Below, one piece after another: positions 1 through 11,264 of a DNA stretch of 64,000 nt (position 1 is the first letter of the stretch; the number at the start of each line of letters is the position of its first letter). A model generated the notes under the pieces. It was not told the origin of the DNA and did not search any database. It saw only the letters and a program-made list of their open reading frames with translations. The stretch spans positions 22,256,720 to 22,320,719 of the forward strand of contig NC_135151.1 in assembly GCF_050948215.1 (NCBI RefSeq). Reading direction: 5' to 3'. This stretch comes from Halictus rubicundus. Its lineage: Eukaryota > Arthropoda > Insecta > Hymenoptera > Halictidae. The position numbers and the translations under genes were made by a program.

Positions 1-71
1 AATCAAATAATTTTTAAAGGCTCAGTTTTGATTTTCGATTAAGACCATCGAAATGAACAAGAAGGATAAAA

Positions 72-271
72 TGACTGCAGATCTTTAGGCAAAATAAAAA
101 CTGTCTGCATGAATTGAAAGATACAAGAGCCACATGGATACTCATTTCGTGTCTAAATAATTTTAGCCAGTTGGAAATGGCACAATAGTATTTCTAACTT
201 CCTTAAATCTTTTGACTCTTTTGCAATCGATCTACTCATATTTGTCATAGAATCATGAAATCCGCAGTCTA
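72..271. mobile_element. hAT-like MITE (TAGACTGCGG family), diverged copy
   Basis: The ends read TGACTGCAGAT on the left and ATCCGCAGTCTA on the right, an imperfect inverted repeat shared with about nine other copies here. It lies in intron 1 of OR1. A copy of the same family sits at the matching place in intron 1 of OR3 (9237-9421), so the insertion probably predates the OR1/OR3 duplication. The target duplication is no longer clear. Confidence 0.65.
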
Positions 272-352
272 GGAATTATTAGGAATGTAGAAAAACCAGA
301 AAAATACACCATAAAAATCAGCCGTCCAGTAACAATGAATGTAATCTCTGAC

Positions 353-664
353 CTGTTTCCAGTCATGCTGAACCATCTCGATGCAGTACTTGAGGTTGGG
401 CTTGCACGCGGTGAGCGTCCAATACTTCATCAACGCTACCGAACAGTAGCTGAAGAGACCGATGAGCTTCAACCGCATCACCAGATCCTTCACATCGATC
501 GAGAGGTACAGGCTGAACGGTATTATCGCGAACATCAGAATCACGTTGCAGAGTCCGATCACTATTTTCTGAAGGAATGGATTACTATTCTCCAGAAGGC
601 TCGGCCAAATGCCGATCGAATTCAAAATCCATCTGGTTATCTTCAAGATGTACACGATGTCTTT
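353..664 (-). pseudogene. OR1: odorant receptor, first exon with its start removed, continues off the left edge
   Basis: These 104 codons align without gaps to codons 21-124 of OR3, from KDIVYIL to HDWKQ, covering the end of the N-terminal tail, TM1 and TM2. The donor at 351-352 (CAG then GTCAGAG) matches the exon 1 donor of OR3. The first 20 codons, including the ATG, are missing: an in-frame TAG lies directly before the first conserved Lys codon, and just upstream is a piece of a TTAA-type repeat (668-778) that occurs elsewhere in the window. The equivalent of the OR3 proximal promoter (9819-10240) is also gone. The rest of the frame is open, so the damage looks recent. Exon 2 and later exons would lie left of base 1. 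An alternative is that the AG at 665-666 is an acceptor for a distant new first exon; no paralog has one, so I prefer a 5'-truncated pseudogene. Confidence 0.75.
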
Positions 665-667
665 CTA

Positions 668-778
668 ATGTCTAATTAAATTTTGTGCAATGAACATATT
701 AACGTGAAAATTCACTTGAAAACCTGGATAAATAATTCCATCATCCACATATGGGTGACGTGAAAGTCAACGTGTTAA
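668..778 (-). repeat. Truncated TTAA-flanked MITE at the broken start of OR1
   Basis: Read on the minus strand it starts TTAACACGTTGAC and runs through a GTCACCCA.ATGTGGAT block to TTTAATTAGA. It matches the first half of the elements at 8923-9162 and 35890-36107. Similarity stops where the OR1 coding homology begins. The second half and the other inverted repeat are absent. Confidence 0.7.
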
Positions 779-837
779 TAAGAATTTCAAGCCTGTGCTG
801 AGTGTTAAATTTCTTTTTTGGAAAAAAGACTTCCTGG

Positions 838-1110
838 TGAGGCATGTTTGATTTTTTCGTTTGATTTTAGGGTTGGTTTAGAAGGGTGCAACAACCCGAA
901 AAGATCGTGTCGAACGGGACGCTTCGAGGACGTAAAGAATTCAGTGTCCGACTCTGGACAAATAGAGGGACACGCCCACTGATTCTGCGCATGCGTGGAC
1001 ACGCCCATTGATTCTACGCAGGCGTGGACACGCCCCTTAGCTCTTCGACTTCTGATCGTCGGCTGCAATGTGACTCGCGCGTTTTTCGTGTGCACGAACG
1101 AGTGAAAGCG
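838..1110. promoter_or_regulatory. GC-rich block with repeated NRF1-like sites upstream of OR1
   Basis: A GC-rich island with three tandem units of about 29 bp, each starting GGACACGCCC. The first two contain TGCGCATGCG or ACGCAGGCG cores. The same block with diverged sequence occurs at 10610-10925 upstream of OR3, so it belongs to the duplicated two-gene unit. It ends on the plus strand in a good splice-donor match (GTAAGTATTG at about 1110), also conserved in the other copy, so a noncoding first exon on the plus strand is possible. No protein is supported. Confidence 0.45.
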
Positions 1111-2568
1111 TAAGTATTGTAACATGCAATTGTTAATACTTTACAATGAATATCTCATTAATCAAAGTTAAAATTTGCTCGAAACTGATTTGTGATTTCT
1201 ACGGTAGGAAAATGTAATATCCTTGAAGGTATTGGTACACTATTATTTACGTTGTTGTATTACAATATTTTTTTAAAGAAATGTGTGAATACTCGGGTAT
1301 TATAATATAATATAATATAATACACACTTTTACAAAATAATTGTTAAGTCAAGGGGTTAAAATTCATATTTATATTGGCCAGGTCTTATTTTGAACTTTT
1401 GATTTTATTTGTGTCTATTGAAAATTACGCAGAGGTACAAATTTTTACTTACCCTTTTTACTTTATCAGAACAATCTACTGTGTAATTGCTTTGTCCATC
1501 TGTAATTACCGTACCACTTGCTTTACAACCTAGTGCTGCGTGTGGCCACCTAATAATTGTATACAGTGTCTGCTCTATATATGTCCGAATTGCTTAGCGG
1601 ATATAAGTCCCAGCGCTACCCCCACTACCGTGGGGTATCGTAAGGGGCCCAGAAGCTCGAGAGATCTCGGTTCTTGAGGAGTGTATGGTCGCGTGGATCG
1701 AACAATAGAATCTCCGATATATGTCCGTGGCTAGACCCGTGTTTTGGACATATATCGAGTAAACACCGTGAGGAGCTCATGGGTAGCGTGACCGTCGACG
1801 TTATAATTATGAAAATTAAATATCTGGAGAATTTCTTTCGTCCTGCGAAGGTCGAGCATAGCTTTTCGTGTGAGGAAAACTGTTAGTGTCGCGTGGCACC
1901 GTTCCGGTGAATGAACCAAAATTATAGTCTTTGACGTCGTGCCTTCGAGAACCGCTTTTTTTACCCTTGTGGGTCACGTTCGCACGGCCGTGCGTGACCC
2001 GGTCACAGAGCCTGTTGAGTCGCTACGTTTCAAAGACGGAAAGTAGGGTATCGTGACAAATTATTTAATAATTATTTCAGTAATATCTACAGTGCAAGTG
2101 GTTCGTTGAACCAACGCTTTACAGAAACAGCACGCGAGATTCAAACATCATTAATTAGATGTGTCTACAATTTACAGCTGCCGCGATATTAATTGAGTCT
2201 AGTAAACGAATACAGAATTGTTGAATATAAAATTGATTATATCCGATGCCATAGGTCTGACACCTTTTCTTTTTGGAAATGTGATGCTGCGAAGGTTGTC
2301 GGAAATAAAATTCATAATAAGACAATTGCGTAAATTACTACCTACTATATTTGAGTTCGCGAATTTAGAATCAATGTTGTCCCACAACGGAAACAACACG
2401 TGTAACATTCAGAAACTGAAGTGTAGTATAAAAAGGATATTTCACCGACTGTGTTATACTACGCTGATTGAAGCACTTCCTTTTCTAGGCTCAATTCATT
2501 CCGGCAGATTAGTTGGCATTTCCGGATAACAGTAGTATCGCCATACTTTCACGAAACTGAATATTACA
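1111..2568. other. Duplicated intergenic flank between OR2 and OR1
   Basis: No gene is supported. Most of the stretch is alignable to 10926-11800 downstream of OR4, for example around 2090-2520 against 11330-11790. A TA-flanked MITE occupies 1564-1770. Short plus-strand ORFs such as 2218-2529 are not kept open in the other copy. Confidence 0.6.
1564..1770. mobile_element. TA-flanked MITE (CAGTG...TATATGTC family)
   Basis: The left end is CAGTGTCTGCTCTATATATG and the right end is an inverted match, CATATATCGAGTAAACACCGTG, with TA on the left flank. The interior resembles 61048-61235 (a CCCCACTACC..GGGGTAT block). Terminal CAGTG and TA targets are typical of Tc1/mariner-derived MITEs. The ends have decayed. 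Confidence 0.6.
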
Positions 2569-4811
2569 CTAGAGAAATGTAACCGCCCGCATGAAGTTCA
2601 AGTAAACCATAGACGACTTCAGGATCTGCAAAGTATGCGGTCAGGTATTATCATTTCTAAAGAAAATAATGGCTCTGAACAGGTGTCTCTGGAAAAATTA
2701 CTTACGATAGTGAACGTATTCAAAGACAACTCGCATACTTTGCCACCGGTGAGTTTCGGTGGGTATAGTGATATAGCATCGAGAAGGACTAAATCGCGTA
2801 CCTTTGGTGGTGGCATGTTGTACCAGTCGAATTCGTAGCTAGCAAATCCAATCTGCGCACACTGTTGGCACGACAATTTCAATATTTCGATAACATTCGA
2901 ATCTTTACAAACTATTGAAAAATCTGGCTTCCGATTCGCATTATTGCCATTAGTACATAGCTTTGAGAAATATTACTTTCGACGTGCTTATGCACGAGGG
3001 AAAAATAAATTTTTCTGTTAAATGTTTAACAGTGATTTTCCAGACCAGCTAGATGATTATTACCTGATCGGTGAGAACCTGGCCAATGTAACAATATATC
3101 AGCGCGTTGAACGTCATAGAAAGAACGAAAACAGAGTACGTTATCATCGAAATTGTCTCGCTATCCTTCCATTCCTAGAATCAGAAAACCTTGACGAACG
3201 TTCTCGATGTCAGTGCAAAAATACATAAATTTTTTAAACTAGACGTGTTGTTAGTTTTACCAGCAGCCAACAGTATTCGGCGATACATATGATGAACGTG
3301 GCGGCCACGATTTCCATGAAGATAATCTCGCTGAAGGAGTTCCCGATGGTCTTAGCGTATCTGAAATTGTTATGGAAAATTAAGATCTCATGATCAGGTA
3401 TTATAAATTCGCAGAGATGCATTTTCGTTTTTACAGATAAATATAACTTTGTACAATTAGCTTCCGGGATTCAAATAAAAGTTCAATTTAAAGTATTTAT
3501 ACGGGGACAGAAAATATTAGGGGTACCCATATGTAATCAATTATTTGCAAGAAAATTTGTTTTGCCTTTAAAAAGAAGGAAAGCATCATTTAAAATATGT
3601 AATAAATTTGACAAATATTCCAATAATCCCCCCCCCCCCATTCAATTATTGAACAGGGGAAATTATAGCGTTATTATTGGTAAAAATAATGGATGGATAA
3701 TATTAGCAACGACCGATTATTAATCCTTCATGGTCCAAAGTATTTTCTCGCTCCTACTTCAGAGCTTGCAACATACAGTTCAATTATATTCCCATGTGTA
3801 ACTTTATAAAGGCTACAACCGTCGTTATATATCATATGATTGTTACCGATAAATGCAATACATATAAAAGTCAGTGCAAGAAGTGTCCACTGGTGCAAAA
3901 ATTGATATCAAGTCTAAATTGATAAAAGACCGGACGGGAATTGAAACTAATTATTAAGGACGGTCTCAGACGATTACATTCAAACAATATACACTCGACC
4001 TTAATATCTCAGTATGATTCTGAATGATGTCCCCAATAATGACGTTATGGTCAGAGTTCTTCTCGGGACTGGCAATATTAAGCTCCTCCAGTCTCATTAT
4101 TTGTATCTGTATCTGTCCGCATATGTGTGTTATGAAGAACACGGCCAAAGTGAACGACGCGGCAGTAACGTTGTGTCTAAAAAATCCGGCGAAACACTGA
4201 ACGCAGTATACAATCTCATAAGTGGGGCTGGACTGGATGTCGAAAAATCTATCATAACCGGGATACGCGAGCGCCTTCACGGTATGATTTCCCACAACGC
4301 GGCGCTTCGACATCGGTAGCATAATGTGGAACGAGAAGCCGCCGCTGAAGATGAAAGCGCAGCACATCATAATGAGCATTCGGCTGAAGGTCGCCTGTTT
4401 CACCATCAGGTCGCGATGCTGCTCGTTCTTCACGGTTCTCCAATCCTTCTCCATCAGCTCGATGCAACGGGTGAACGTTGCTCGATTCAAAACGATAAAC
4501 ATGTATTTCAGCGCGGACAACGAGCAGTTGCACGCCGAGCCGAGCCACTTTATCTTCGCCTTTCCGCCTATGTTTCCCAGAAGGATCTGACAACAAAGCG
4601 GCACGATCAGGGACAATAGACAGGACGTGCACGTGACCAGCAGGACCACCGAAACCGCTTTCTCCCATCTGCTCGTGCGACGGTAAATCAGCGACCAAAC
4701 CCCCAACGGTTTCAGTACCAAACGACACAGTTCGAAAGCGTAGTCGATGTCATTCTCCACGTGATACTCCTTCGACTGTCTCATCACTGTCTCACCTGAC
4801 CGATCATGCAT
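2569..4811 (-). CDS. OR2: odorant receptor (7tm_6), 5 exons, 411 aa
   Basis: Exons: 4811-4000, 3360-3261, 3174-3064, 2861-2706, 2625-2569. The product is a seven-transmembrane odorant receptor expected to work with Orco in sensory-neuron dendrites. Exon 1 carries the LKPLGVW block, TM1-TM4 and VTAASFTLAVFFITHICGQ near residues 210-230. Exon 2 holds TM5, exon 3 TM6 (ALIYCYIGQ), and exons 4-5 the W..MP..K and ILKSSMVYLN parts of TM7. The start is the ATG of MHDRSGE, because the frame is closed further up and the matching ATG of OR4 is conserved. The first donor is AG|GTCGAG, unusual but identical in OR4, the closest paralog. The leader (4812-5130) is also shared with OR4. Introns 2-4 are short (about 80-200 bp); intron 1 contains a C9 run near 3631. 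Confidence 0.9.
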
Positions 4812-5130
4812 GCTGGCTACTCGAGTGCAATGGCCAAACTGATCGACAACCCTGAAAGTTACGGGGTAATATTGCTAGAACGCAAGCGCAAGTATGCATG
4901 GATTTTTTTGTCGGGGTACGTCGACGATTTTGCAAGGGAACGGAATCGCCGATAATTATATGTTGCGTGTTCGGTGGATGAATATAGTACCCTGAAAAGG
5001 AGGGTACTATAGCTATAGTCTTTGGTCTCGGAGACTACCCTTTCAGTCAATAGTAATTGCTGTGCAGTCGTGGTGGTCATTGTTACGGTCGTCCTGTGCC
5101 AGTCCGACATATGAATTTGTGATTCGACAA
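4812..5130 (-). promoter_or_regulatory. Promoter/5' leader of OR2, homologous to the OR4 leader
   Basis: The 320 bp upstream of OR2 align with 14122-14480 upstream of OR4. In OR4 the stretch stays open in frame with the receptor, but in OR2 it is out of frame and closed by stops. That supports a noncoding promoter or 5'UTR rather than a longer N-terminus. It contains the palindrome at 4879-4889. Confidence 0.55.
4879..4889 (-). promoter_or_regulatory. NRF1-like palindrome of OR2
   Basis: The plus strand reads AACGCAAGCGC; on the coding strand GCGCTTGCGTT, 68 nt upstream of the chosen ATG. The same element in OR4 is at the same distance. Confidence 0.55.
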
Positions 5131-6141
5131 CTGAGTTTACTGTTTCTCGTTTCTCTTCGTGTGTCGTTTTCTTATGCCAATATTTTGTACGTATAAACGT
5201 TATATTTTATATTTGAAAACGCGTTCGAAAACGGTCCTCTTGATGACTAAATCTGAGCAAATGAATGAATGATAAATGAGGTAATACCCGAGCCGTATGA
5301 TCGAGAACAATAGATAGGGGAGACACACTGTGAGTACATTGTTCTGTTCGTTCGGCGCACAAGCATGGTCAAACTCCGGTCGGTACTTTTAGAAAGTATA
5401 ATTTACGTTGCACTTGTAATTAGAATTGGCACAGTGGTCGTCACGACGGCACCGACAGAATATTCTTCGGTACGGTTAGTATAAACTCTTTGGAGTTAGT
5501 ATGAACACGTTATAAATGCATTGGAGAATATTTGCCGGGTCCGATACGTCCCGTGTCTGTGACGGTAGTATAAATAGGTATAGTATAAATATAAGTCAGC
5601 CTTAATGCCAAAAATTCCAGTGCACATTATTTTTAACAATTTGTTTTGCGGCACTGCCATATGTCATAATACCGAATACAGTGTTTTCTCGATACTTGTC
5701 AACAACACGGGTCTTGCCAGCGACATATATCGTCCAGGAGACACTATTATTCTTTCGTCCACGTGAACGTCGTACCCGTATCATGTTTAGACTCCTCGGC
5801 GTCCGAAGCCTCTTGTAGTGGGGATAGTACTGTGACTATTATCGCCCAAGTGTTTGAGACAAATATCGAGAAATGACTGTAGAATGTATCCTAACATGTA
5901 CATAGTTATTACATCTATTTTACATGTTAGGTTAACTATCTTCTTACATGTATTTAATAAACATTTCCACTTTTTAACATCTAACCTGAATAATTCTTGA
6001 ATCTAATCAACATAATGCAGATGTACAAGTATAATACATTAATACCGACATGTAGGATTGCAAGAAATTACATTGTCATCCCGGTTTTCTATGAAAACAG
6101 ATTTATTCACTTATTCTACAAACAGCTACTGAAACTCCGTA
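5131..6141. other. Intergenic region between OR3 and OR2, no feature found
   Basis: AT-rich sequence beyond the duplicated OR2 leader. I see no exon, inverted-repeat element or long ORF. A repeated ACATGTTAG/ACATGTA theme occurs around 5890-5950. Confidence 0.5.
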
Positions 6142-9100
6142 TTACATCATAGCTGTTCGAATGAAACTTAAATAGCCTAATGATGTTTTGAGGATCTGCA
6201 AAAGCAGACCGGTTGAATGATTAATGGAATAAATTTCATTTTCATACGATTCCAACATTATTGTTATCGTAGCATAGCATGACTAAATTCAAAATCTCAC
6301 TTACGCTTCCAAAAGTGGATAGGTTCAAATCTGCTATGTGTCCGGCTGTGATTTTCGCAGGATTATTAGACATAGCGATGATCAAGATTAGACTGCGCAT
6401 TGTTCCAACAGGAAATTTATACCAATCGATCATAAAACACATTGATCCAACGTTACCAGTCTGTAATGTACAGAAGGACATTTGGTAATTATTTAGAAGT
6501 TGACCCTCCTCACCAATTTCGATGACCTTGAAATATGTTGTCAAGGTCATCATTCTGCACAACTTTTGCCAATACATTTTATAGACGCTCGGCCTAAGTT
6601 TTTTAAATATTGCTCGCAAACTACTGACCTTTTTAATTTAACGAACACGCGTTTTAGGGCGGGGGAGGGGCTTCGCTCCTCCCCCATGCACCCCTTCCCC
6701 AGCAAACCTAATACAGACATGATCAAAATGCATTTAAAATGGCGGAGTTCGCTGTAACGGACCAAAAAATTGTTTACCAATATCCGGGAGGCTAAGGTCA
6801 AGCGGGGGTAGCACGTATAGGAAAAAGTTGTTCACAATGATGACCTTGACAGTATACTTCAGGGTCACCAAAATCGGCGAGGAGGCCCAAATTCTAAATT
6901 CCAAATAATTATCCCGCATTTCACTTACTTAGGTGCATACATAATAATCCCATGCATACCTTCTCCACCAGAAGATCTCCGATGTAGCACAGTATGAATA
7001 TATTGAACATTAATGACACTAGTAGCATAGCATACGTCATAAGACTGAGTGTGTTGTTGACCTCCCAATCCTGTCGTGGAATGACACAATGTGTGCAAAA
7101 ATAGACTTAATACATGTACAACAAACACAATATGCCTCGGAAGACAATCGTAAATTCAAAGTGCAACAGAGATCCGACGTTCAACGATTTGTAAGACATT
7201 TTGAAAATTTTATTTTGAAAGTATAATTGCTTTAGGAAACCCATATTTCAAGTTACACAACTTTCTCGATTCGCACAGTCGGTATTGTTAAACAAGGACT
7301 TATCTTCTCGCCTTTCCCATTCTCTCTAATTTGTTTGGTAGCAAGTATCGTTCGAGGCATAAGCAAAGAAGCCTAAGTGGCCGAAGAGCGTGAAATTCAG
7401 CGCACCATTATAGTATAATATTCGAGCAGACATATGACAAACGTGCAACCAATGAACTCCAAGAAGCAGACTTCTTGCAGAAGTTTCCCTACCGATGACG
7501 AAAATCTGAAACGTGATTGCAACATAGTTTCGTCGTTGATCATTCTAGTGACACATAATCGGAAGACCGTACCTTATTGTCCGCACATGATGTTGGACGA
7601 TCCTTATCAATTTTGGATGCAGGTCCGTATGTACTCCGAGCTGCGTCAAGTTCTGCAGTCTTTGTATCATGACGTCGATCTGACCGCAGATGTGGGTGAC
7701 AAACAATGCTGCCAATCCGCAAGTGCCCACCGTAATGGAAGAAACAATGCACCCGTTAAGAGAGTGCACGGCGTATACCAATTCATAAACGGGCCTCACT
7801 TGCACGTCGAATAGTTTGCTGTACGTGGGATAAACCAACGGCCTGATCGTGCGATTATGTTCGTCGACGTATGTTCCGGCAGCGTACTGTGCAATTGTTA
7901 GGTACATGAGGCCACCCGAGTACATGAACACCAGGCACAGTATCGTTAAATTGCGGCCCACGTTGCCATACTTCAGCATCAATTCGCGATCCTCCGTTTT
8001 CTCCACCTGCCACATCGTTTTCCAGTATAAAATTCATTTGATTTTTCTTTTGTTTCTACTCGTGATGGATTAAACTTTCAACCGTAATCATAAAACATAA
8101 TTTATTGTTTGCTGAAAAGTGACAATGGAAAATGGGAGGAGCTACTTGCAAAATAATGCGATTAAAATTTGTGTGATATGCACCCTAATGCTACGATTAA
8201 ATGTATTATCTGATTAGAATCTTTTATAGTGTTAAATAGTTTCTTCTATATGAAGCAAGTCGAAACAGTTTAGCGTATACAGTGAAATCTCGATATAAGT
8301 CAGTTGCGCGCTTCTGGCGAGTGACATTTAGACGAAATCTGTGGTTGTCACCGAACTTTGCACTTGAAATACACAGTGCAGAATGTAAAAGTCATTATCC
8401 GTGGTGGTGTGGGTAGCCCCAGTGACCTTTAAACGCGAGGCTCGCAGTGACTTATATCGGGAATTCACTGTACACCTTTGTTTCGAAATATTTTAGAAAA
8501 TTGTTTGTATTCTAACGTAAGTTACTCTTCCTATAGTCAGTTATGGTATGGCTGTTGAATCTTGAAAATATAAATTAAAGCAGTATGCGAGGAAGGAATA
8601 TATTTTATTTGTTCACTTTGTTAAAATTGTTAAGCAAAATTTGTACATTAATTACGAACTTGAGTTCGCAAAGAAGTGAAACAATCCGAAAATTAGATCA
8701 CTTTCATAATATTGAGAAAGGCATTGCATTCGTAGCTACGTCGCTGATAAAATAAAATCATACCATTTTACTGTGCCTTCAAATAACTTGCAACTGAATT
8801 CTTCGTTAAAAAATTAAGCTATAACCTTCCATTATTAATGATAAAAGAACTGTAATGCGCTCAATGTTCGAGCGTCACAATAAATATTTTCATAATTTCA
8901 AAACTGTTAATTCCCACTGGTATTAACACGTTGACTGCCATGTCACCCACATGTGGATTATTAATTATTTGTCCAGGTTTTAAAGTGAGTTTTTACGTCA
9001 ATATATTCGCTGTGACAAATTTAATTAGGACCTGTAAAATGCAAGAAAGTTGGACTACTCAGTATCATACATTTAATTTTTTCCAATTTTGATTTCATTA

Positions 9101-9818
9101 AATAACTGACTTTGATTTTATGGAATTTTTGAGGTTTCTAGTCTTGGCAGTCAAAGTGTTAACCATTTAATTATCGCAAGATATTTGTTCCGATCTTCTT
9201 TATAACTCACTTCAGTTGGTAAAACTATGTAATAATTAGACCGCTATGCAAAATAAATCTGTTCTGCATACATTGCAAGGAACAGGTGCAAAATAAAAAT
9301 TACTTCTCCCTTCAGCAGTTTCAACCAGTTCAAAACATTGCATCCCCATTCTTAGAATCTGTCTACCGTTTCAAACGTCATCTATTCATTATAGTCACAA
9401 ACGCATAAAATCTGCAGTCCAGTTAATTACGAATCAAATCACTGACCTCTTTCCAGTCATGCTGAACGAATTCGATGCAGTACCTGAGCGTCGGTCTGCA
9501 CGCGATCAGCACCCAATATTTCAGCAGAGATAGCCAGCAGAAGCATAAAGAACCAACTGCCTTCACTCTGATCATCAAACTTTTCTCCTCGACCGTGAAG
9601 TACAAAGTGTACGGTATTATCGCGAAGAGCAGCACAACGTTGCACAGTCCGATCGAGACATTCTGTTGATATTGGTTGCTATTTTTCAAGAGCTTCGGCC
9701 AAATGCCGAGGAAATTCAGGATGAACCTGCTGTGCTTGAAAATGTACACGATGTCCTTCTCGTAGTACGGATTTCGCGGTTTGTCGGTGTTTTGCTGTTG
9801 AACTATGACGGGTGTCAT
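6142..9818 (-). CDS. OR3: odorant receptor (7tm_6), 6 exons, 408 aa
   Basis: Exons: 9818-9447, 8006-7573, 7505-7406, 7070-6960, 6460-6305, 6195-6142. It has the usual receptor parts: an LNFLGIWP block near residue 36, TM1-TM2 in exon 1, TM3-TM4 and FVTHICGQ in exon 2, TM5 in exon 3, FILCYIGD (TM6) in exon 4, W..FP and ..AGHIADLNLSTF in exon 5, ILKTSLGYL in exon 6. It is the only intact gene here whose first coding exon is split, by a 1.4 kb phase-0 intron after HDWKE; the two parts sum to 806 nt, the same as the single exon 1 of OR11 and OR13. The broken OR1 shares the first donor. Exon 5 begins TGN where the others begin C or S. Intron 1 contains three MITEs. The start ATG (MTPVIV) is the only one upstream of the conserved block. 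Confidence 0.88.
8280..8470. mobile_element. TA-flanked MITE (CAGTGAAATCTCGATATAAG family)
   Basis: The left terminus CAGTGAAATCTCGATATAAG is inverted at the right end as CTTATATCGGGAATTCACTG, with TA on both sides. It lies in OR3 intron 1. A close copy of the whole element is at 10382-10578. Confidence 0.85.
8923..9162. mobile_element. TTAA-flanked MITE (TTAACACGTTGACTGCC family)
   Basis: The ends TTAACACGTTGACTGCC and GGCAGTCAAAGTGTTAA are inverted repeats, and the TTAA targets fit a piggyBac-like mobiliser. It lies in OR3 intron 1. Relatives are at 35890-36107 and the fragment at 668-778. Confidence 0.8.
9237..9421. mobile_element. hAT-like MITE in OR3 intron 1
   Basis: The ends are TAGACCGCTATGC and GCATAAAATCTGCAGTCCA. 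The flanking octamers GTAATAAT and GTTAATTA are similar but not identical, as in an old insertion. It ends 25 bp from the exon 1 donor and corresponds to 72-271 in OR1. Confidence 0.75.
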
Positions 9819-10240
9819 CGTGCTTGCGCGTAGGAAGTTTGAAAGCGACTGTTCCGCGAGGGGTTCTAAACCCCCATTGAGTATGCACTGAGCTTGCGCT
9901 GGTGCAAGCTCGCGTGCACTTTGATTGCAGGTTCAGATTGATCGACCCCACTCGTCAAAAAAACAACAACACGAATTTCCTGAGATAGCATGTCATCCTG
10001 CGGAGTCGTGGGTTAGGGTTATTCACAAGTGTAGAGCCATTGAGCGCGTTGGTTGCTTTACACGCAATTATGCTTGCTGCGGCATGCTATAGTAGTACAG
10101 CACTCACTGCCGTTTATTCGGTATACGGAACTGTAGGGGAATACTTTTCCACGAAATGATGCACCCCTACCAATTGCGCCCAAGACGTGGAAAACGAAAC
10201 ATACAACATATATTTGACATACAGTTTGGTTAGTTAACTA
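9819..10240 (-). promoter_or_regulatory. Proximal promoter region of OR3
   Basis: The region holds AGCTTGCGCT (9891-9900) and GCAAGCTCGCG (9904-9914), 73-96 nt before the ATG, which is where the other genes have their GCGC-NN-GCG palindrome. The corresponding stretch is absent in front of OR1. Confidence 0.5.
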
Positions 10241-10379
10241 CAGTGAATTCTCGTTACGAGTCAGTGCCGACCTTACAATTAGGAGTCAGGGGAAGTACCC
10301 ACACCACCGCGGTGTGGGGCTGAAGCTCGAGAGCCGCCACAGCATTGTCGGCTATATCGATGTGAAACCAGAAGACCAC
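10241..10379. mobile_element. Partial TA-flanked MITE (CAGTGAATTCTCGTTACGAG end)
   Basis: It begins TA|CAGTGAATTCTCGTTACGAG, the same terminus as the complete element at 61906-62131. The other end is missing; a second MITE (10382-10578) begins where it would continue, suggesting a nested or adjacent insertion. Confidence 0.6.
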
Positions 10380-10381
10380 TA

Positions 10382-10578
10382 CAGTGAAATCTCGATATAA
10401 GTCACTTGCGCGGTTCTGGCGAGTGACATTTAGAGGAAATCTGTGGTTGTCACGGAACGTTGCATTTGAAATACACATTGCACGCTGGAAATGTAAAAGT
10501 CACTATCCGTGGTGGTGTGGGTAGTCCCAGTGACCTTTACACGCGAGGCTCGCAGTGACTTATATCGGGAATTCACTG
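10382..10578. mobile_element. TA-flanked MITE (CAGTGAAATCTCGATATAAG family)
   Basis: Both termini match 8280-8470 and TA flanks both ends. The interior (GTGGTTGTCAC, GTAAAAGTCA, GTGGTGTGGGTAG) is also alignable to that copy. Confidence 0.85.
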
Positions 10579-10609
10579 TACCTGTGAAATCCTTTTTTTT
10601 ACAGAATGC

Positions 10610-10925
10610 TTCACGGTAAGTCATGTTGGTTTGATTTTAGGGTTATGGTTAGTGGGGTGCAATGACCAGAAAATGTCGGATCGGAACGGGACGCTTCGAG
10701 GACGTTCTCCCACACCTCCAGCATGGTTGGACCAACACGTAAAGAGTGCACTGCCTGACTCTGGACTATAGTGGGACACGCCCATTGATTCTGCGCAGGC
10801 GCGGACACGCCTATCGATTCTGCGCAGGCGCGGACACGCCCCCCTTAAGTATTGGATTTCCGATCATTGGCTGCAACGTGACACACGCGACTTTCGCGCG
10901 CACGGAAGAGTGGAAATGTAAGTAT
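10610..10925. promoter_or_regulatory. GC-rich block with NRF1-like sites upstream of OR3
   Basis: This is the second copy of the block at 838-1110. Two tandem units read GATTCTGCGCAGGCGCGG followed by ACACGCC, each containing TGCGCAGGCGC. The same plus-strand GTAAGTATTG donor-like sequence ends the block near 10920. It lies 0.8-1.1 kb upstream of OR3. Confidence 0.45.
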
Positions 10926-11190
10926 TGTAACATGAAATTGTTAATGCTTCATAGTGAATACTCTGCATTTGTCAGTATGAGAATTTGCACACTATAATTT
11001 GCAACTCCGAGTAAATCACTGTAGCAGGGAAATCGCGAGTCGTTAGCCGAAAATAATATTTTTTTAAGGCAATATGTGGATTGATGATATGATGGATTAA
11101 ACTCTTGATTTCATTGATGTTTATTGAAAATGACGCGGAGGTATAAATGTTTACTTACCATCATGTACAAATAGTCTCGTTTGTTCGTTC

Positions 11191-11264
<74 letters not shown>

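Noticed and set aside
2218..2529. 103-codon plus-strand ORF downstream of OR2
   Set aside because: The homologous DNA at 11440-11790 does not keep the frame open, so it is duplicated noncoding sequence.
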